From Owenia fusiformis (taxonomy: Eukaryota; Annelida; Polychaeta; Sabellida; Oweniidae): DNA of 64,000 nucleotides. The translations under genes and the position numbers were made by a program. The notes below the pieces were generated by a model that had not been told where the DNA came from, searched no databases, and saw only the letters and a program-made list of their open reading frames with translations. The stretch lies in the NCBI GenBank assembly GCA_903813345.2, contig CAIIXF020000008.1, forward strand, positions 16,538,822 to 16,602,821, written 5' to 3'. The number at the start of each line of letters is the position of its first letter. The first letter of the stretch is position 1. Of the stretch, positions 44,880-55,640 are shown one piece after another.

Positions 44880-45058
44880 CTACACTATATTCTCCCCGAA
44901 TCTCTTAAGGCAATCTTCTGCATCCCGATCCGCTGCCTTGTTGACCTGTTCAATACAGCGTGTCTCATCCTCAGGAACTGCTCTTCCCAAGAGTAAAGCA
45001 ATCCCGACCTTACAAAGTATCTCATAATGATCATCACTCGCTACTAACAAGCAATGTT
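44880..45058 (-). pseudogene. p53-like alpha tail, 44-kb locus
   Basis: Minus strand reads ASDDHYEILCKVGIALLLGR then AVPEDETRCIEQVNKAADRD and AEDCLKRFGENIV, stop. It is the homologue of the alpha tail at 19010-18789 (NREHYDILSKF, PEEESKCIRNVN, DKDAEQCLQRF). The DNA-binding part upstream is gone, replaced by repeat sequence. The stop lies 75 bp before the beta start, the same arrangement as in the array. Confidence 0.65.
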
Positions 45059-45067
45059 TTCATAGAA

Positions 45068-45492
45068 TTGAGAAAATGATATCATTGCTGAAAAGAAAAG
45101 TTATCTTGGGAATAAAAAAAATTGTTATCACAGTTTAAATGAAATGTTATCCCCAATTTAAGTCTAACAAAAACATACCAATGAAGTTCTCCTACACATC
45201 AAGAATTACATTTAAAACTATAATTAACCAATGCCGACCTTTTTACCCATTTTAGAATCTTAAAAGGTTATCATCGTTGTAACTTACGTTTCAAGTGTCC
45301 AAAATGTTCCAAACTTAATGTAGTTCATCTCACAGCTCGATGATCATAGACCCCCAAAAATGTCACGCACTAGTTTTTATACCACCGATAAATGTTTAAG
45401 CGGCCACATAAATATAAAGCATTGAGAAATTCAACCAATAAGAAAATTTGTGAACAACTTAAAAATAAACCAAAAATTCCAATTTTTGTAAC
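45068..45492. repeat. direct repeat, right copy
   Basis: Repeats 43505-43795 (GATATCATTGCTGAAAAGAA ... CCAAAAATTCCAATTTTTGT) with an extra insert of about 170 bp at 45275-45445. Confidence 0.85.
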
Positions 45493-45719
45493 ACTATTTA
45501 TAAAAAATAATACTTCATTGTCAAATTGTAGTTTTAATCGTTTTTTATTTTTATTTAATAGGATGTAAAAATGAACACTATAGGGAGTAGTTAGGACTTT
45601 AATGAAAAACAATTTACTTCACTCTTAATATGCTTTAGTCACAGTTCATCCAAAAGTGGGCATACTTGTATTTCCTAGATTACATTACACCAAACATAAT
45701 ATACAGTGAAATTAATGAG

Positions 45720-46154
45720 TTAAAAACTATAAACAAAACTATACCACACCTGATTACGATTAGGCCTCTTTGTCATCTTAAAAGTTCTCCGTGGGCCAGT
45801 AATCTTAGCATTTGGACAATTTGCCAATGTTCCCCTCAGACAGGACTGACAAAAGCAACTGTGGTCTCTATATTTTACTTGACCCACCCCTGTTGCTGTG
45901 AAGCAATGGTTCACTCTAGTTTGTGGTACCGTCTTTACATTTGATCTTTCGACTCTATCACGGTTTATCGCTCCAAATGGAATATGGAAAAAATGCCGTT
46001 TAAAATGGACATGAGTTTCTGTTCCAGGAGAAGGTTTCGTAAGTTCTTTGCTGAGGAAGTCAGTTAAATCTGTCGAATTGTTTATCTCAACTTCACGGCT
46101 TTTTGTGGCAGTCTTAAACAATAAACAATGCCGATAATGACAAACATTTGACAA
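45720..46154 (-). pseudogene. Cys-rich transposon-derived ORF
   Basis: 144 open codons. HFFHIPFGAINRDRVER is followed by TRVNHCFTATGVGQVKYRDH and SCFCQSCLRGTLANCPNAK. The segment with H.F....G.V..R..SCFC..C....  .C.N resembles a C-terminal domain common in uncharacterised transposon-type ORFs of marine invertebrates, from memory. The start and the rest of the protein are not seen. Confidence 0.45.
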
Positions 46155-46179
46155 ACAATCATTCTGTCATAGGGAAAAA

Positions 46180-46620
46180 TGTCAAAGTGATCGAAGGGTC
46201 TATTAAATTATGATTACCAATAAGTTTATGAATTGTCAACAATGACAAACATAATTGTTGCTAATTATAAACAATTGTTTTATAAATTCACAGTGAATTA
46301 TTGTTGTTTGTCTAAATTGACAAACATTGCTATAGGAGAGCTCAAGTAGGTAGTCCCCCTAATGATAAACATGTTTGTCATGACGCGTAAAATGCTAAAC
46401 TTTTCTGACAATCCAGCGTAATATCTTGGGTGAATTGTTTGTCAATGCTAAACATTTTCAATTGAATACCTGTACCAGTGCCAAAACTGTCCCCTTATTG
46501 GTTAAATAAAAGATTGTCTAAAAGTTTGTCGAAAGCAATAAATGTTTGCCAATGATAAACAAAATAATGATAAACACGATAAACATTGACAGCTCATCGT
46601 GATATTAAGTTTTATGTTTA
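46180..46620. repeat. ACAAAC/GATAAAC-rich dispersed repeat, copy 1
   Basis: Many copies of GACAAACA, GATAAACA and TGTTTGTC in about 440 bp, with inverted pairs. The order CACAGTGAATTATTGTTGTT / TTGACAAACATTGCTATAG / AATGATAAACATGTTTGTCA is matched at 55000-55290. Confidence 0.75.
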
Positions 46621-46629
46621 CATTTTGAC

Positions 46630-46945
46630 TGCTTAGATAGTTCTCCTCCGATGAGTTTTGAAATAGCGAAGATAGTGTACAAAAACATGGAAGCAGATAC
46701 TTTTATATGCCATTGAGGGAATAGGGTGGCTGCATAAACCCAGTGTCTTTAGAAATAATTGACCAATAGGAGTATAAGAACATGTTTAAGTCGAGAACAG
46801 TGGAAAAATATAAGATTTAACATCATACGGAAATGCCAATGTAAATTATCAACAAAAATCCTGTTTTTGTTACATTCCCCCCAACCATGAAAATCTGATT
46901 CTCCTGGATCGGCTAAATTTTGTTTTGAAATTTGGAACACTGAAT
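46630..46945. other. no gene seen
   Basis: Spacer 3' of the 47-kb finger gene; no poly(A) signal assigned. Confidence 0.4.
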
Positions 46946-47575
46946 TTATAGGGCCCCGCCACTCCACTCGCTAGTTCCCTCAGGGGTGTAAAGGACCACC
47001 TTCGAGTAAAAATTTTCCCTTATAAGGGTAACGTGCCTTTGAAAACTTTTGTCAAAGATAACGTTCTCAACATTTTGAATTTTATTTACAAGATTGTCTT
47101 GTAAGTAATGATTTGGTGGATCCCTATTCCACTCAATTGATCCTGAGAGTGAATTAAAAATAAATTTTGAATGAATATTTTGTCTTAGAAACGTTTCATG
47201 ATTTTCTAACATTTTACACAAATGTAAACTGATGTTTACTTTATTGTCTTGAATAGTATTGATGTTAGATATGACATCATGTTCCGCCGTCACCACTTCC
47301 TCCAATGCGTCTTCTATTTCGATCTCACGTTCTTGCTCATTAGTAGATTCGGAATCACTTGTTGGCTGCTGGTCATTAGTTAATCGTTGATTATTAGCAT
47401 GTTGTTGTAGACAAGGTTTGTTGTGACGTTTGAAGGAAGTATAGTTGGTAAAATCTTCGTTACAGAGACTACAGGTTGCTGCACGCTTGTCTGTGAAATG
47501 TATTTTATAATGTCTTGTTCGTCCGGACCTGCAATGTATTCTTTTTCCGCGACTGAGCATTGTTCTGGGGGAAGT
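46946..47575 (-). CDS. finger protein with two C-terminal motifs, 47-kb locus
   Basis: Exon start placed after CAATTCAG (47576-47578). The first finger has lost a base compared with the 38.9-kb copy (GAATGTTTGATGTGTGGC): PPEQCSV is in one frame, GKRIHCRSGRTRHYKIHF in the next. The ATG at 47560 restores the downstream frame but omits both first-finger Cys. The second finger CSLCNEDFTNYTSFKRHNKP then C is intact. After an acidic linker (EIEIEDALEEV) the C-terminal motif appears twice: CKMLENHETFLRQNIHSKFI with SIEWNRDPPN, and FQRHVTLIRENFYSKVVLYT with EGTSEW. 204 codons open from 47560. Possible nucleic-acid-binding protein. Confidence 0.6.
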   Translation of the reverse strand, partial: TSPRTMLSRGKRIHCRSGRTRHYKIHFTDKRAATCSLCNEDFTNYTSFKRHNKPCLQQHANNQRLTNDQQPTSDSESTNEQEREIEIEDALEEVVTAEHDVISNINTIQDNKVNISLHLCKMLENHETFLRQNIHSKFIFNSLSGSIEWNRDPPNHYLQDNLVNKIQNVENVIFDKSFQRHVTLIRENFYSKVVLYTPEGTSEWSGGAL

Positions 47576-47680
47576 CTGAATTGTACAAGATTTCTTTTTG
47601 TTTAAATGTAGATTTCACTAATGTTCAGCACACCGAGACATAAAATGAAGAGAAGACAGAAAGTTTTTAGTGGAAGAAAG

Positions 47681-48082
47681 TTAATGCTTGTATAAGATAT
47701 TTTCTACGGCATTACGGAGGATGTCCTCCTCCCTTCTGGCGGCACGTAGGTCTGCCTCCAGCAGGCGCACATCCTCCTCAAGGGCCCTTCTTTTCGCTTT
47801 CTCTCTGCGTAGAGCTTCCCTAAGCTGACTTCTGGCTAACCGTTGTCTGAGTGCAATCCGTCGTTTTCTGATCCACTTCTTCCGATCCTCATTGTAGGGC
47901 TCTAGTAACAGCCGCATCTCTGCCCGAGATGCGGCCATGATGCTCTCATGTGATGGTAGAGGTAACACCTCAAAGAGTTCTGCCAACTCATTGTCCACAT
48001 CTAATGGTTGAATGTTCCAGAAGGGATCCATGCTGTAAGAGTAATTTATAACTCCCATTAAAGGTTTTGAACTAGTTGCCAC
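47681..48082 (-). CDS. bZIP-like basic coiled-coil protein (intact)
   Basis: The best-preserved member: 133 open codons, or 116 from the conserved MDP start at 48031. TCTTACAG directly precedes that ATG, as TTACAG does in units 2 and 3, suggesting an acceptor there. Domains: MDPFWNIQPLD, an acidic/hydrophobic stretch ELAELFEVLPLPSHESI, SRAEMRLLLE, then a basic region KKWIRKRRIALRQRLARSQL and a coiled coil RRALEEDVRLLEADLRAARR, ending ENILYKH. The length and order fit a small bZIP, but the canonical N..AA..(S/C)R basic signature is not present, so this may be a basic coiled-coil protein of another kind. Possible partner of the p53-like or finger proteins; inferred only from context. Confidence 0.6.
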   Translation of the reverse strand: MATSSKPLMGVINYSYSMDPFWNIQPLDVDNELAELFEVLPLPSHESIMAASRAEMRLLLEPYNEDRKKWIRKRRIALRQRLARSQLREALRREKAKRRALEEDVRLLEADLRAARREEDILRNAVENILYKH

Positions 48083-48588
48083 ATTGTACCCATGCTATAC
48101 TCACTTATGTCCCTTTTGTAATTAACTAAATACCTCCTTCCATCGTTTCTTAATCTACTAGCATTACTCTATTTATCCTATTCACTGGTGTTAGTTCTTT
48201 TTACCTCTAAAAGAGTATTGTCACCTCATTGTTTATCTAACTCTTTTTAATTGTCTTTTAGATATATTACTTTTGTCAAGTTACTCCTTTATTGCACTTA
48301 CGTTTTGTTGTCTCATTACTCGATTAAATGCTTCTATATGATTTGATATATGAATGTCTATACGTGGTTTTTTGTTTGTTTTTTATGAATTTAATTATCC
48401 CTTCACCGGATTAAATATTCCTATATAGTTTGATATATGTATATATAAATGTTTTATGCGCATATTTCTGAATTTAATAGTCCTCCCACCAGATAAAATA
48501 TTCCTATATAGTTTGATATATGAATATATAAATGCTTTATGCACATGTTTCTGAATTTGGTTGCAATATATTCAGTAATTCACGATAA
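48083..48588. other. non-coding with degenerate repeats
   Basis: Repeats of a unit containing TCCTATATAGTTTGATATAT and TAAATG.TTTATG.CATGTT at about 48320-48560; a related stretch lies at about 49390-49570. Confidence 0.6.
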
Positions 48589-48879
48589 GGCCAAAGGACT
48601 TGGATTATTGGTTTTGCGTCCTTTTAAAATTGAATATCATCATGCAAGCAAGGTGAAAAAACAAACACAAAAATAAAACAAAATTGAAAATACCATAAAA
48701 ATTTACCGTTTTCACTAATTTTCCTTTTAAATCTTTTGATCGGCGGGCCTGCAGTACAATCTATAGTCGACTGTCTAGAGGAAATGAGGGTAAAAATGTT
48801 TGTGTTTGTTTTTTTTAACTTTTGGTCAAACTGTACACGCACGCGGACGCAAAACCAATAATCCAAGTCCTTTTGCCTA
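48589..48879. mobile_element. 291-bp MITE with 34-bp inverted ends
   Basis: Left end AGGCCAAAGGACTTGGATTA then TTGGTTTTGCGTCC; right end GGACGCAAAACCAATAATCC then AAGTCCTTTTGCCT, nearly perfect reverse complements. No coding capacity. Inserted between the bZIP-like gene and the beta tetramerisation exon. Confidence 0.85.
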
Positions 48880-48959
48880 AGTTCGGTGAACGGGACTTTA
48901 TGGTGGAAAGATTTTATTCAATTTTCTTCTTATCCTCCCATGGTCGATGGAGGTCATTA

Positions 48960-49310
48960 TCAGGCAACAAACTGAACTTCCAATGGTGAAGCTTTTGACG
49001 CAGCTGGGGCTCCCTCCTTGGGTGTGCCTACATTGGGGCTTGTAATAGTTGATGAAGCTGGAGTTTTCTTTTTGGATCCACCTCGTCCCGGTCTTTTGAC
49101 TGGCTTCTCTGCCTTTCGGACATCATCCGCTTCCTCCATGGCGTCCCACACTTTTTGTAGTAATTTGAAATTCTTTTTCCCTCTTACATGGATCACAAAA
49201 ACCTCTGGTTTTGTTGAATCATTCAAGTTGATGTTGGATGGTACTGTTGTATCCCAGATCCTTAGTTGGCATTTGCGGTACTTTCAGCTCGTCTAACTGT
49301 AAATCCTTTA
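48960..49310 (-). CDS. p53-like protein beta, tetramerisation domain, 49-kb locus
   Basis: Minus strand. DSTKPEVFVIHVRGKKNFKL and LQKVWDAMEEADDV align without gaps to human p53 residues 326-353: R333, G334, F338, A347, E349 and D352 are kept, and R337 is Asn. A basic tail (KPVKRPGRGGSKKK) and a Ser/Pro/Ala-rich end follow, to the stop at 48960; 88 codons open from the Met at 49226. Upstream, about 49310-49260, LQLDELKVPQMPTKD matches the end of the DNA-binding domain (EIDEHELKYTPNP) but in a shifted frame, so an exon boundary or frameshift lies near 49250. The rest of the DNA-binding domain is not found to the right. Confidence 0.7.
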
Positions 49311-50521
49311 TATTACATTAACTTATTTAATTTGCTCCTTAATTTATTACTTTTGTTAAGTTATTTCGTCGTTGCACTTTTAGTTGTCCCATTACTGATT
49401 AAATGTTCCTCTTTGCTTTGATATAAAAATATATGAGTGTCTTATATGTTTTATACATTTTATTACCTGCTGACCAGATTAAATAATCCCATATGATTTG
49501 ATATGTGATACATAAATGTTTTATGTGCATGTTTATAAATTTGGTTGAGATATATTCAATATTTCAAACTTAATAGATTTTTCAAACGTAATAGTTTGAT
49601 AAAAAAAAATATTGTGAATGGAATAATCTGATGTTTATGGGCAGTGTATATTATATATGAACATTTTCTCAATGATATGGTGACGGTTGGTGAGAAAGGG
49701 GATATTAGACACCATTTTGTTCACGTTGGATTACAATTTACGATAGTTAGGCTTTATTTTATTTTCAAAAACATGCATGTTCTTCAATAACCATTATTAA
49801 TGTGTATAGAGACTTGATTTCATTTTGAGCTCACTCAATTTGGTGATTACAAGGAAACAGCTATGACCCTCAGTTTGCCAGTCAGTAATCTATTTTACAA
49901 ATGTCTCAAGCTTTGGTGAATATATTATTGTTCATGTTTAGATATGGGAAGATGACTAGTACCTTGGTCATGTAAGATGACTGCTATCCCAGGAGTTGAT
50001 CACAAATATTTATGCTTTTATACATTTACTGTATACCCCACAAACTATTGAATGCATGATCTAGAGATGTAAATGTAGTAAATAATTGGAGTATAAATGA
50101 TTGGTTATTTGATTAAATTTATTGTATTATATAATTTTTACCTTTTCACATCACAATATGTTAGATGTAATGTTTTACATTGTCAAAATATGTAAAAACA
50201 TGGTTAATTAAAAGAAGCATGATTGCTCCATATTTTGTTATACCCCTTCTGTGATTAAGTAATGATCATCTCCTATTACAAAGGAGTTAATTTATCAGAC
50301 TATACATCATTAAACTCCCAAAAAACAATTTGCCCTAAGGCATTAGTAATTAATTGGCAAAATAAGGATCTTGAGACACAATGACCACTCTTTTGTAAAT
50401 GGTACTTTGTAAATGGATATATAAACACTTTCTCGAGTTTTAATATCAACCATTTATAGGCATTATATTCTCGATAAAACAATGTTAATATACAATACAT
50501 ATTTAACAAATCAAATCCTCA
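49311..50521. other. no gene seen
   Basis: AT-rich spacer including degenerate repeats at 49390-49570. Confidence 0.5.
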
Positions 50522-51106
50522 TTATGATAATACAAAACCAAACTGTTTATAGATGTCCTTTTTATATTGAACAGTAAACTGAACTTTATTTGCCTTACTT
50601 ATGTAAATATTCTTGAAATGAAAATCTGGATACCGTGTGGTTATACATACTTGTTTTAAATGAAAATTGCAGTCACTTCTGGACATTGAAATCTTTAACT
50701 GACCCTCTTTATTGTATGATCTATAGTCATAACAGGCAAAAATAACATTCAATGGAGGTTTTAGAATTTCCTCTTCCTTTCTCCATAGCACTTGGATGTT
50801 TTAGTTGTGTTTAGGAATTTTACCCTCTATTTGTGCTCTTCCCCTGGGTGGTGTAGTTGGGGCAGTGTACATATTTTCTTATTCCTATTGGGTAGCACCT
50901 GATTTCTGCCCTACTGTGGGCGACAGCCCCAGGGCTATAGTCCTAGTAATATTAACATTCTGTGTTGAGTTATACCACTCTAAATATTTTTGAAGCTCCT
51001 TATTTTTGTCCGAGACTGCCATCGTGTGACAACAAAGTGACCTCCTTTTATATACATCACACTGGCATACATACCTCAAAACATGTTTGATCAGAAATAC
51101 AAACAT
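50522..51106 (-). pseudogene. SWIM-finger transposon ORF, C-terminal part
   Basis: Two adjoining frames. 51106-50885 contains LRYVCQCDVYKRRSLCCHTM, a CxC...CxH arrangement like a SWIM zinc finger. 50791-50522 contains CNFHLKQVCITTRYPDFHFK and VQYKKDIYKQFGFVLS, resembling the C-terminal end (H..L.CI....P.F...., HK.YL...FG) of large uncharacterised transposon-type ORFs in marine invertebrates. Broken between them. The SWIM call is by pattern only. Confidence 0.4.
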
Positions 51107-51659
51107 TTTTATGGAATAAAATCAGATATGAAACTGCATGAAATATAATTACACACACTTATGCATGATGAATGATTCACAGAAAAATGTAAAATACATG
51201 TTTGTTTTCAATTAAGTCTAATGAGACTAATTTCTATTTACTTAAAACAAACATGTGGAGACATACAAGTCATAACACGTTACATTTTACATTTCATATT
51301 AAACTTAAAAAGACCCATATTTGCAACCACTTGGTTATGGATTACTATTAAAATTCTATTGAATACCTTAAACCAATCAGAGTCAATGTTCACTGGACTG
51401 AACAGTCCATATTTGGCACAGAATAATGTATATGCATAGAAACCACATGTAAAGCACATGGACTCATGTATAAATAATAAGTAGATCTTCATATTTTATA
51501 TTAAAGTCTGTATTTTAAATTTCATACTCACAGATATAAGTTTTTAAACTTGAGTATTTAACTCTAATAAATCCAAGAGTATTCATAATGTATATTCAGT
51601 TATCAGTCAAATTGTCAATTGGTCAAAAATGTATGTTTTATTCCCACGTGTGTCCTAAA

Positions 51660-52060
51660 TTGTTGACACCTTGTACATAAGGATACCATTGTCTGACAAC
51701 TTTAATAATGCAATCAGGCATTAGATCTCTTCTATGATGTACAAGTCATCTCATCCCTTGATGTCTGTCAAGTGCCAGTTTCTTTCTTTTAATATAAGTT
51801 GGATTATTCCACATTCCTTTGTTGGACATAGTGCCCCAAAAATATTTGTACATTGCTTTTCTCAGCCTGGTATTGTCAGGACTTGGTCTGGACACATTTT
51901 CTGCCTACTAACATTTCTGTTTGTATCATCTGTGATACATGGGTCGCATAAGCAAAGTGGGGATATTGTGTCTCCATTATTCTCAGGTGGATCATGAGAT
52001 GGACCAGATTCCTCATCCAGCTGCTCCTGTCATAGACTCATAGTACTACAAACTGGTTCA
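51660..52060 (-). pseudogene. transposon-type ORF fragment
   Basis: Minus strand, mixed frames: SGPSHDPPENNGDTI, then LMPDCIIKVVRQWYPYVQGV. The last part resembles a P2X7-ballast-like motif (LP.CV...IR..YP...G.Y.GF) found in many invertebrate transposon ORFs. Stops throughout. Confidence 0.35.
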
Positions 52061-52944
52061 TTTGATTCACTATATGCAATACTGCTCAATATCTCATCAT
52101 TTGAAGGAACATCTATCTTCCATTTATTTTTCCTTTTCTTAGCTTTCTTAACAATATGTCGTCAATTATTTACATTCAAATAAAACAATACCTATGTTCC
52201 TCTTTTCTATTTTTTTACATTTAAATGATCATCATTTACCATTCCAGTAAAACAATCAGCAGTTTACCTTGTTGTCCACATTTCCAGTTAAACAATCAAC
52301 ATTTACGTAATCTGACCAATGTTCATTTTTGTTTTGCAGCAAAATCTCAAATATAATTTATTTTGAACTATACCACACACATATACTGCTAATTTATACA
52401 ATCACAATTATGCTCCAGGGGAAACATGGGCATAACAGAATCACTAAAGATTTTACAATCATCTTATATGTACATATATCTAATGGCTACATTACAAATA
52501 TGATCCCACACCCATATCTATGACATCATGTACATGTACGATCAGCAATGAAATAAGCCAAACTAGAACTCAAAGCTCTGGTATAAAGCTTGTCTGGACA
52601 AAATGTGGCAGAAACACACCAAATGATATGTACTACGCATTTGTACATATGGTTTAGAATAAATTACCAGCTGGTTAAGGCAAAAAATAAAAATGTGGTA
52701 TATTTTTCAAACACAGGCTCATGCCTAAATCAAAACCTCATGAATAGGCTCTAAAAGTATAGCAAGTTAAATTGAGTTAAATGATGTTTCCTTCATTGGA
52801 ATGCCCTTTGGAACCTTTTCCACCAACCATACCTTGTGGTTCTTTAGGTACAATTTAGTGTCATTATTCAAATTAATGTATGGTTCCCAAGAACATTTAT
52901 CTTTGGTCATGTTTTCCACTTTATAAGACATTCCAAGACACTAT
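52061..52944. other. no gene seen
   Basis: AT-rich, non-coding. Confidence 0.5.
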
Positions 52945-53180
52945 TTATATAACGACCATGTCATACTCTATTTGTGATAACTCATCTTTCGGATCATTTT
53001 TATCATTACTTCCAGATGCTTCATCTGTTTCAACGTCATTCTCATTATTTTGGGTCTCTTTCTCAGTGTTACCATCTTGGGCTACTTTACTATTTTGCGT
53101 TTCGTTTGCCCATAATTGATAAGATGGCCATATTTCGTCCAAATGTGTCGGTGTATTGAGCTTGGTGCCATCTGGTTATA
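52945..53180 (-). other. acidic ORF, possible exon
   Basis: Minus strand from about 53171 reads GTKLNTPTHLDEIWPSYQLW then ANETQNSKVAQDGNTEKETQ, an Asp/Glu/Asn-rich tail, to a stop at 52945. An AG (ATAACCAG) precedes it. No domain recognised. Could be an isolated 3' exon of a host gene. Confidence 0.3.
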
Positions 53181-53226
53181 TATAAGCAAGCATTCCCTTT
53201 TAAACACTATGTACTTAAGTTAAATA

Positions 53227-54126
53227 CAGGGTGGGCCACTTTTTTTCCAAGACACTATAACTTTTATATTTTCCAACCTACATGCACCAGAATTTGCAGT
53301 TATTTAATTCCAGTAGTTCTTAGTAAGAAAATAATGCAATTAGTCCCTCAACTTAAAGTATATTTTGTTTTAAAAGAGGTGTTCAATAGGTCCGCCACCC
53401 TCTTTGACGATAGCTTTCAATCTTGGGCGCCATGCTGATATAGCGGTATCAATAAAACGCTGGCTGAGGTCCTTCCAACTGGTCTTGATTGCCAGCTTAA
53501 GTTTGAGCTATATTTGAAATTTGGTGCTTATACACCATCTCCTGAAAACCTCCCCATACCCTATAATCACAGGGGTTTACATCAGGACTGTTAGCGGGAT
53601 GGTCATCAGGCCGTATCAGTTCAGGTCCGGGGTTCAGGTACATTCTCCTCAAAAAATGCTACAGTATCAGCTGCCCTGTGCGAGGGTGCGCTGTCCTGCT
53701 GAAATACATAATGTTCATCCTTCATGATTTTCTTTATGTCTCTTAATATTCCATTTTTGAGTACTTCATTGATGTAGTATGTTTTATCAATCTTAGCACC
53801 TTTATCAATGAATTCGATGTTTGATTTTCCCATAGAAGATACTGCCACGGACACCATAACTTTATCACTAAAATTTTGCCGAGGGTGATTTATCCTTTCA
53901 GATGGTATGTCCCTTTTCTTCTTATTTTTATCTGCATATACATGATCATTCTGGCTATTCCTTGGAGTTGTAACTGTGAACAGTTTCTCATCAGTAAACC
54001 ATATTTGTAGCACCTTTGCACCAATGAAGTTGAGTAAAGAATCTCTAGATGTACAGTTTGTTTTCTCCATGGTACCATTTGTGATAATTTACATGTCCAA
54101 CCCAAAAGATAATCTGATAATGTCAA
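53227..54126 (-). pseudogene. mariner-type transposase, partial element
   Basis: The right-hand (3') end is defined: TA followed by CAGGGTGGGCCACTTTTTTT at 53227. The main frame 54070-53621 carries IWFTDEKLFTV (first catalytic Asp), VMVSVAVSSMGKSNIEFIDK, and VFQQDSAPSHRA (second Asp). After a frameshift near 53630, HPANSPDVNPCDYRVWG has the third Asp. WRPRLKAIVK.GGG.IEH-like sequence follows in pieces. The N-terminal helix-turn-helix half and the other terminal repeat were not found, so the element is truncated. Spacing between Asp 2 and 3 is about 35 residues, uncertain because of the frameshift. Confidence 0.85.
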
Positions 54127-54179
54127 TTAGATGTCCATTCATCAGAATGAGCAAATTATCTTTCAAAAATTAAAGATCG

Positions 54180-54999
54180 ACTGTACTAATCATAAATATG
54201 TTATTCAATCTTACATTTTAGAGCCCCAAAACTGATGTGTAATAATTTACCTTGATCATAATTTAGTTGTGGAAAGTTGATTCCTCTAAAAGTATTCATA
54301 CCACTAATCATATTGCAAAACTTAAATTCAAGAAAATTCATTCAAAATGTAATTTCTAAACAATGGGGATGTTGGCACTGGCAATTTTACAATATCATGT
54401 AAAAGTATAAATCACTTTTCATTTCATTATAACAGCATTTATCAGGCTTCTTTAAAATTCACATTCTCAACTGTCACCTCTAGGGCAGAATCTGCTTAAA
54501 GTACTTGTTAACCCTTATAATATTGTTACACAAAAAGGAACGGTAATGTCTATCTAAGAGGAAATAATCTTCTCAAGCATTAGTGTAGTGAATCATTATA
54601 ATTTTAATCATTAAATCATTATATTATCTTTAATTTATCAAAACATTTGTTGTCCTGATATGGTTGATGTGAATTGTGAAACAAGAGAATTTCATAAAAT
54701 GGGTTTATATAATTGTTGAATCACAGGGGATCAAACTTTTCTCTGAATGAACATTTGGTTGCCAGACAGTTTTGTTTGGACAATCTTAGACAAACAAGTA
54801 TTTTTCTGTCTTATTAATTAGTTCATATGGTCAAAATCATCCGATAATTTATTTACTTTTCATTGTCCAGAAAGTTTTGTGCATTATAATAAAACATCAA
54901 TTTTATCAGGCAATCTTTTTAAGGTTAAAGCAAAACTGACACAAAATCATTTATTTAAATGTGTTCAACCACTCTCTATAATTGTGGGGGGAATAATTA
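54180..54999. other. no gene seen
   Basis: AT-rich, non-coding; the missing 5' half of the mariner element was looked for here and not recognised. Confidence 0.5.
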
Positions 55000-55290
55000 A
55001 AATTTCTAATAAGTGTAACAAACATATTTGTTGACAATGACAAACAATTGGGTTATGAATTTGCAGTGAACTGTAGGTTGTCCCTTTGGCCTCATCCTAA
55101 TTCATTACTGTTTTTCAGTATTGGCAAACATTGCTAGCAGATCTCAAGTAAAGTGTGCCCTAGTGATAAACATGAATGCTAAAATGATAAACTTTCTGAC
55201 AACCAGGCGCAATCCTAGTGATAAACATTTTTGTCCCGATTGTTCAAAATGATAAACTTAATGACAAACAGACACTTAGAGCTGGCATCG
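55000..55290. repeat. ACAAAC/GATAAAC-rich dispersed repeat, copy 2
   Basis: Matches 46240-46450 in order: TGACAAACAATT, GCAGTGAACTGTAGGTTGTC, TTGGCAAACATTGCTAGCAG, AGTGATAAACATGAATGC, TTTCTGACAACCAGGCGCAA. Confidence 0.7.
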
Positions 55291-55299
55291 AATGGGATT

Positions 55300-55640
55300 T
55301 TGATGTTGACATGTCGGCGCTCTCGATCGACGACGATATCGACATTGTCGAGTGAAAGGTTTTAAAAAATTGACCTAAAAAAATCTCCAAATTTATGTAA
55401 AATTCGTCTGAATTTCAGGGTTTTAAAGTCTACTGTTGGCGATATGATGTTCATCACACATTTGTGTTCTGTATTACTTTGTTATATTGTATGTAATGTG
55501 TAAATGTTTGTAAAAATAAGCAATAAATTATCGCAAAAAATAAACTTACCTCGGTGTTTTGTTCATCTTCTTGTGTTTCCGGCCACCAAAGTTTGCACTC
55601 AAGAATTAAGTTATGATTAGATCCCGATCACGATCCCCGT
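55300..55640. other. no gene seen
   Basis: Spacer; no coding feature supported. Confidence 0.4.

Noticed and set aside
47990-48082. MDPFWNIQPLD region as a p53 transactivation domain
   Set aside because: A loose resemblance to the FxxLWxxL-type motif only, and it is on a separate bZIP-like gene; not supported.
48960-49296. Plus-strand 92-codon frame at 49018-49296
   Set aside because: Antisense to the clear p53-type tetramerisation domain; shadow frame.
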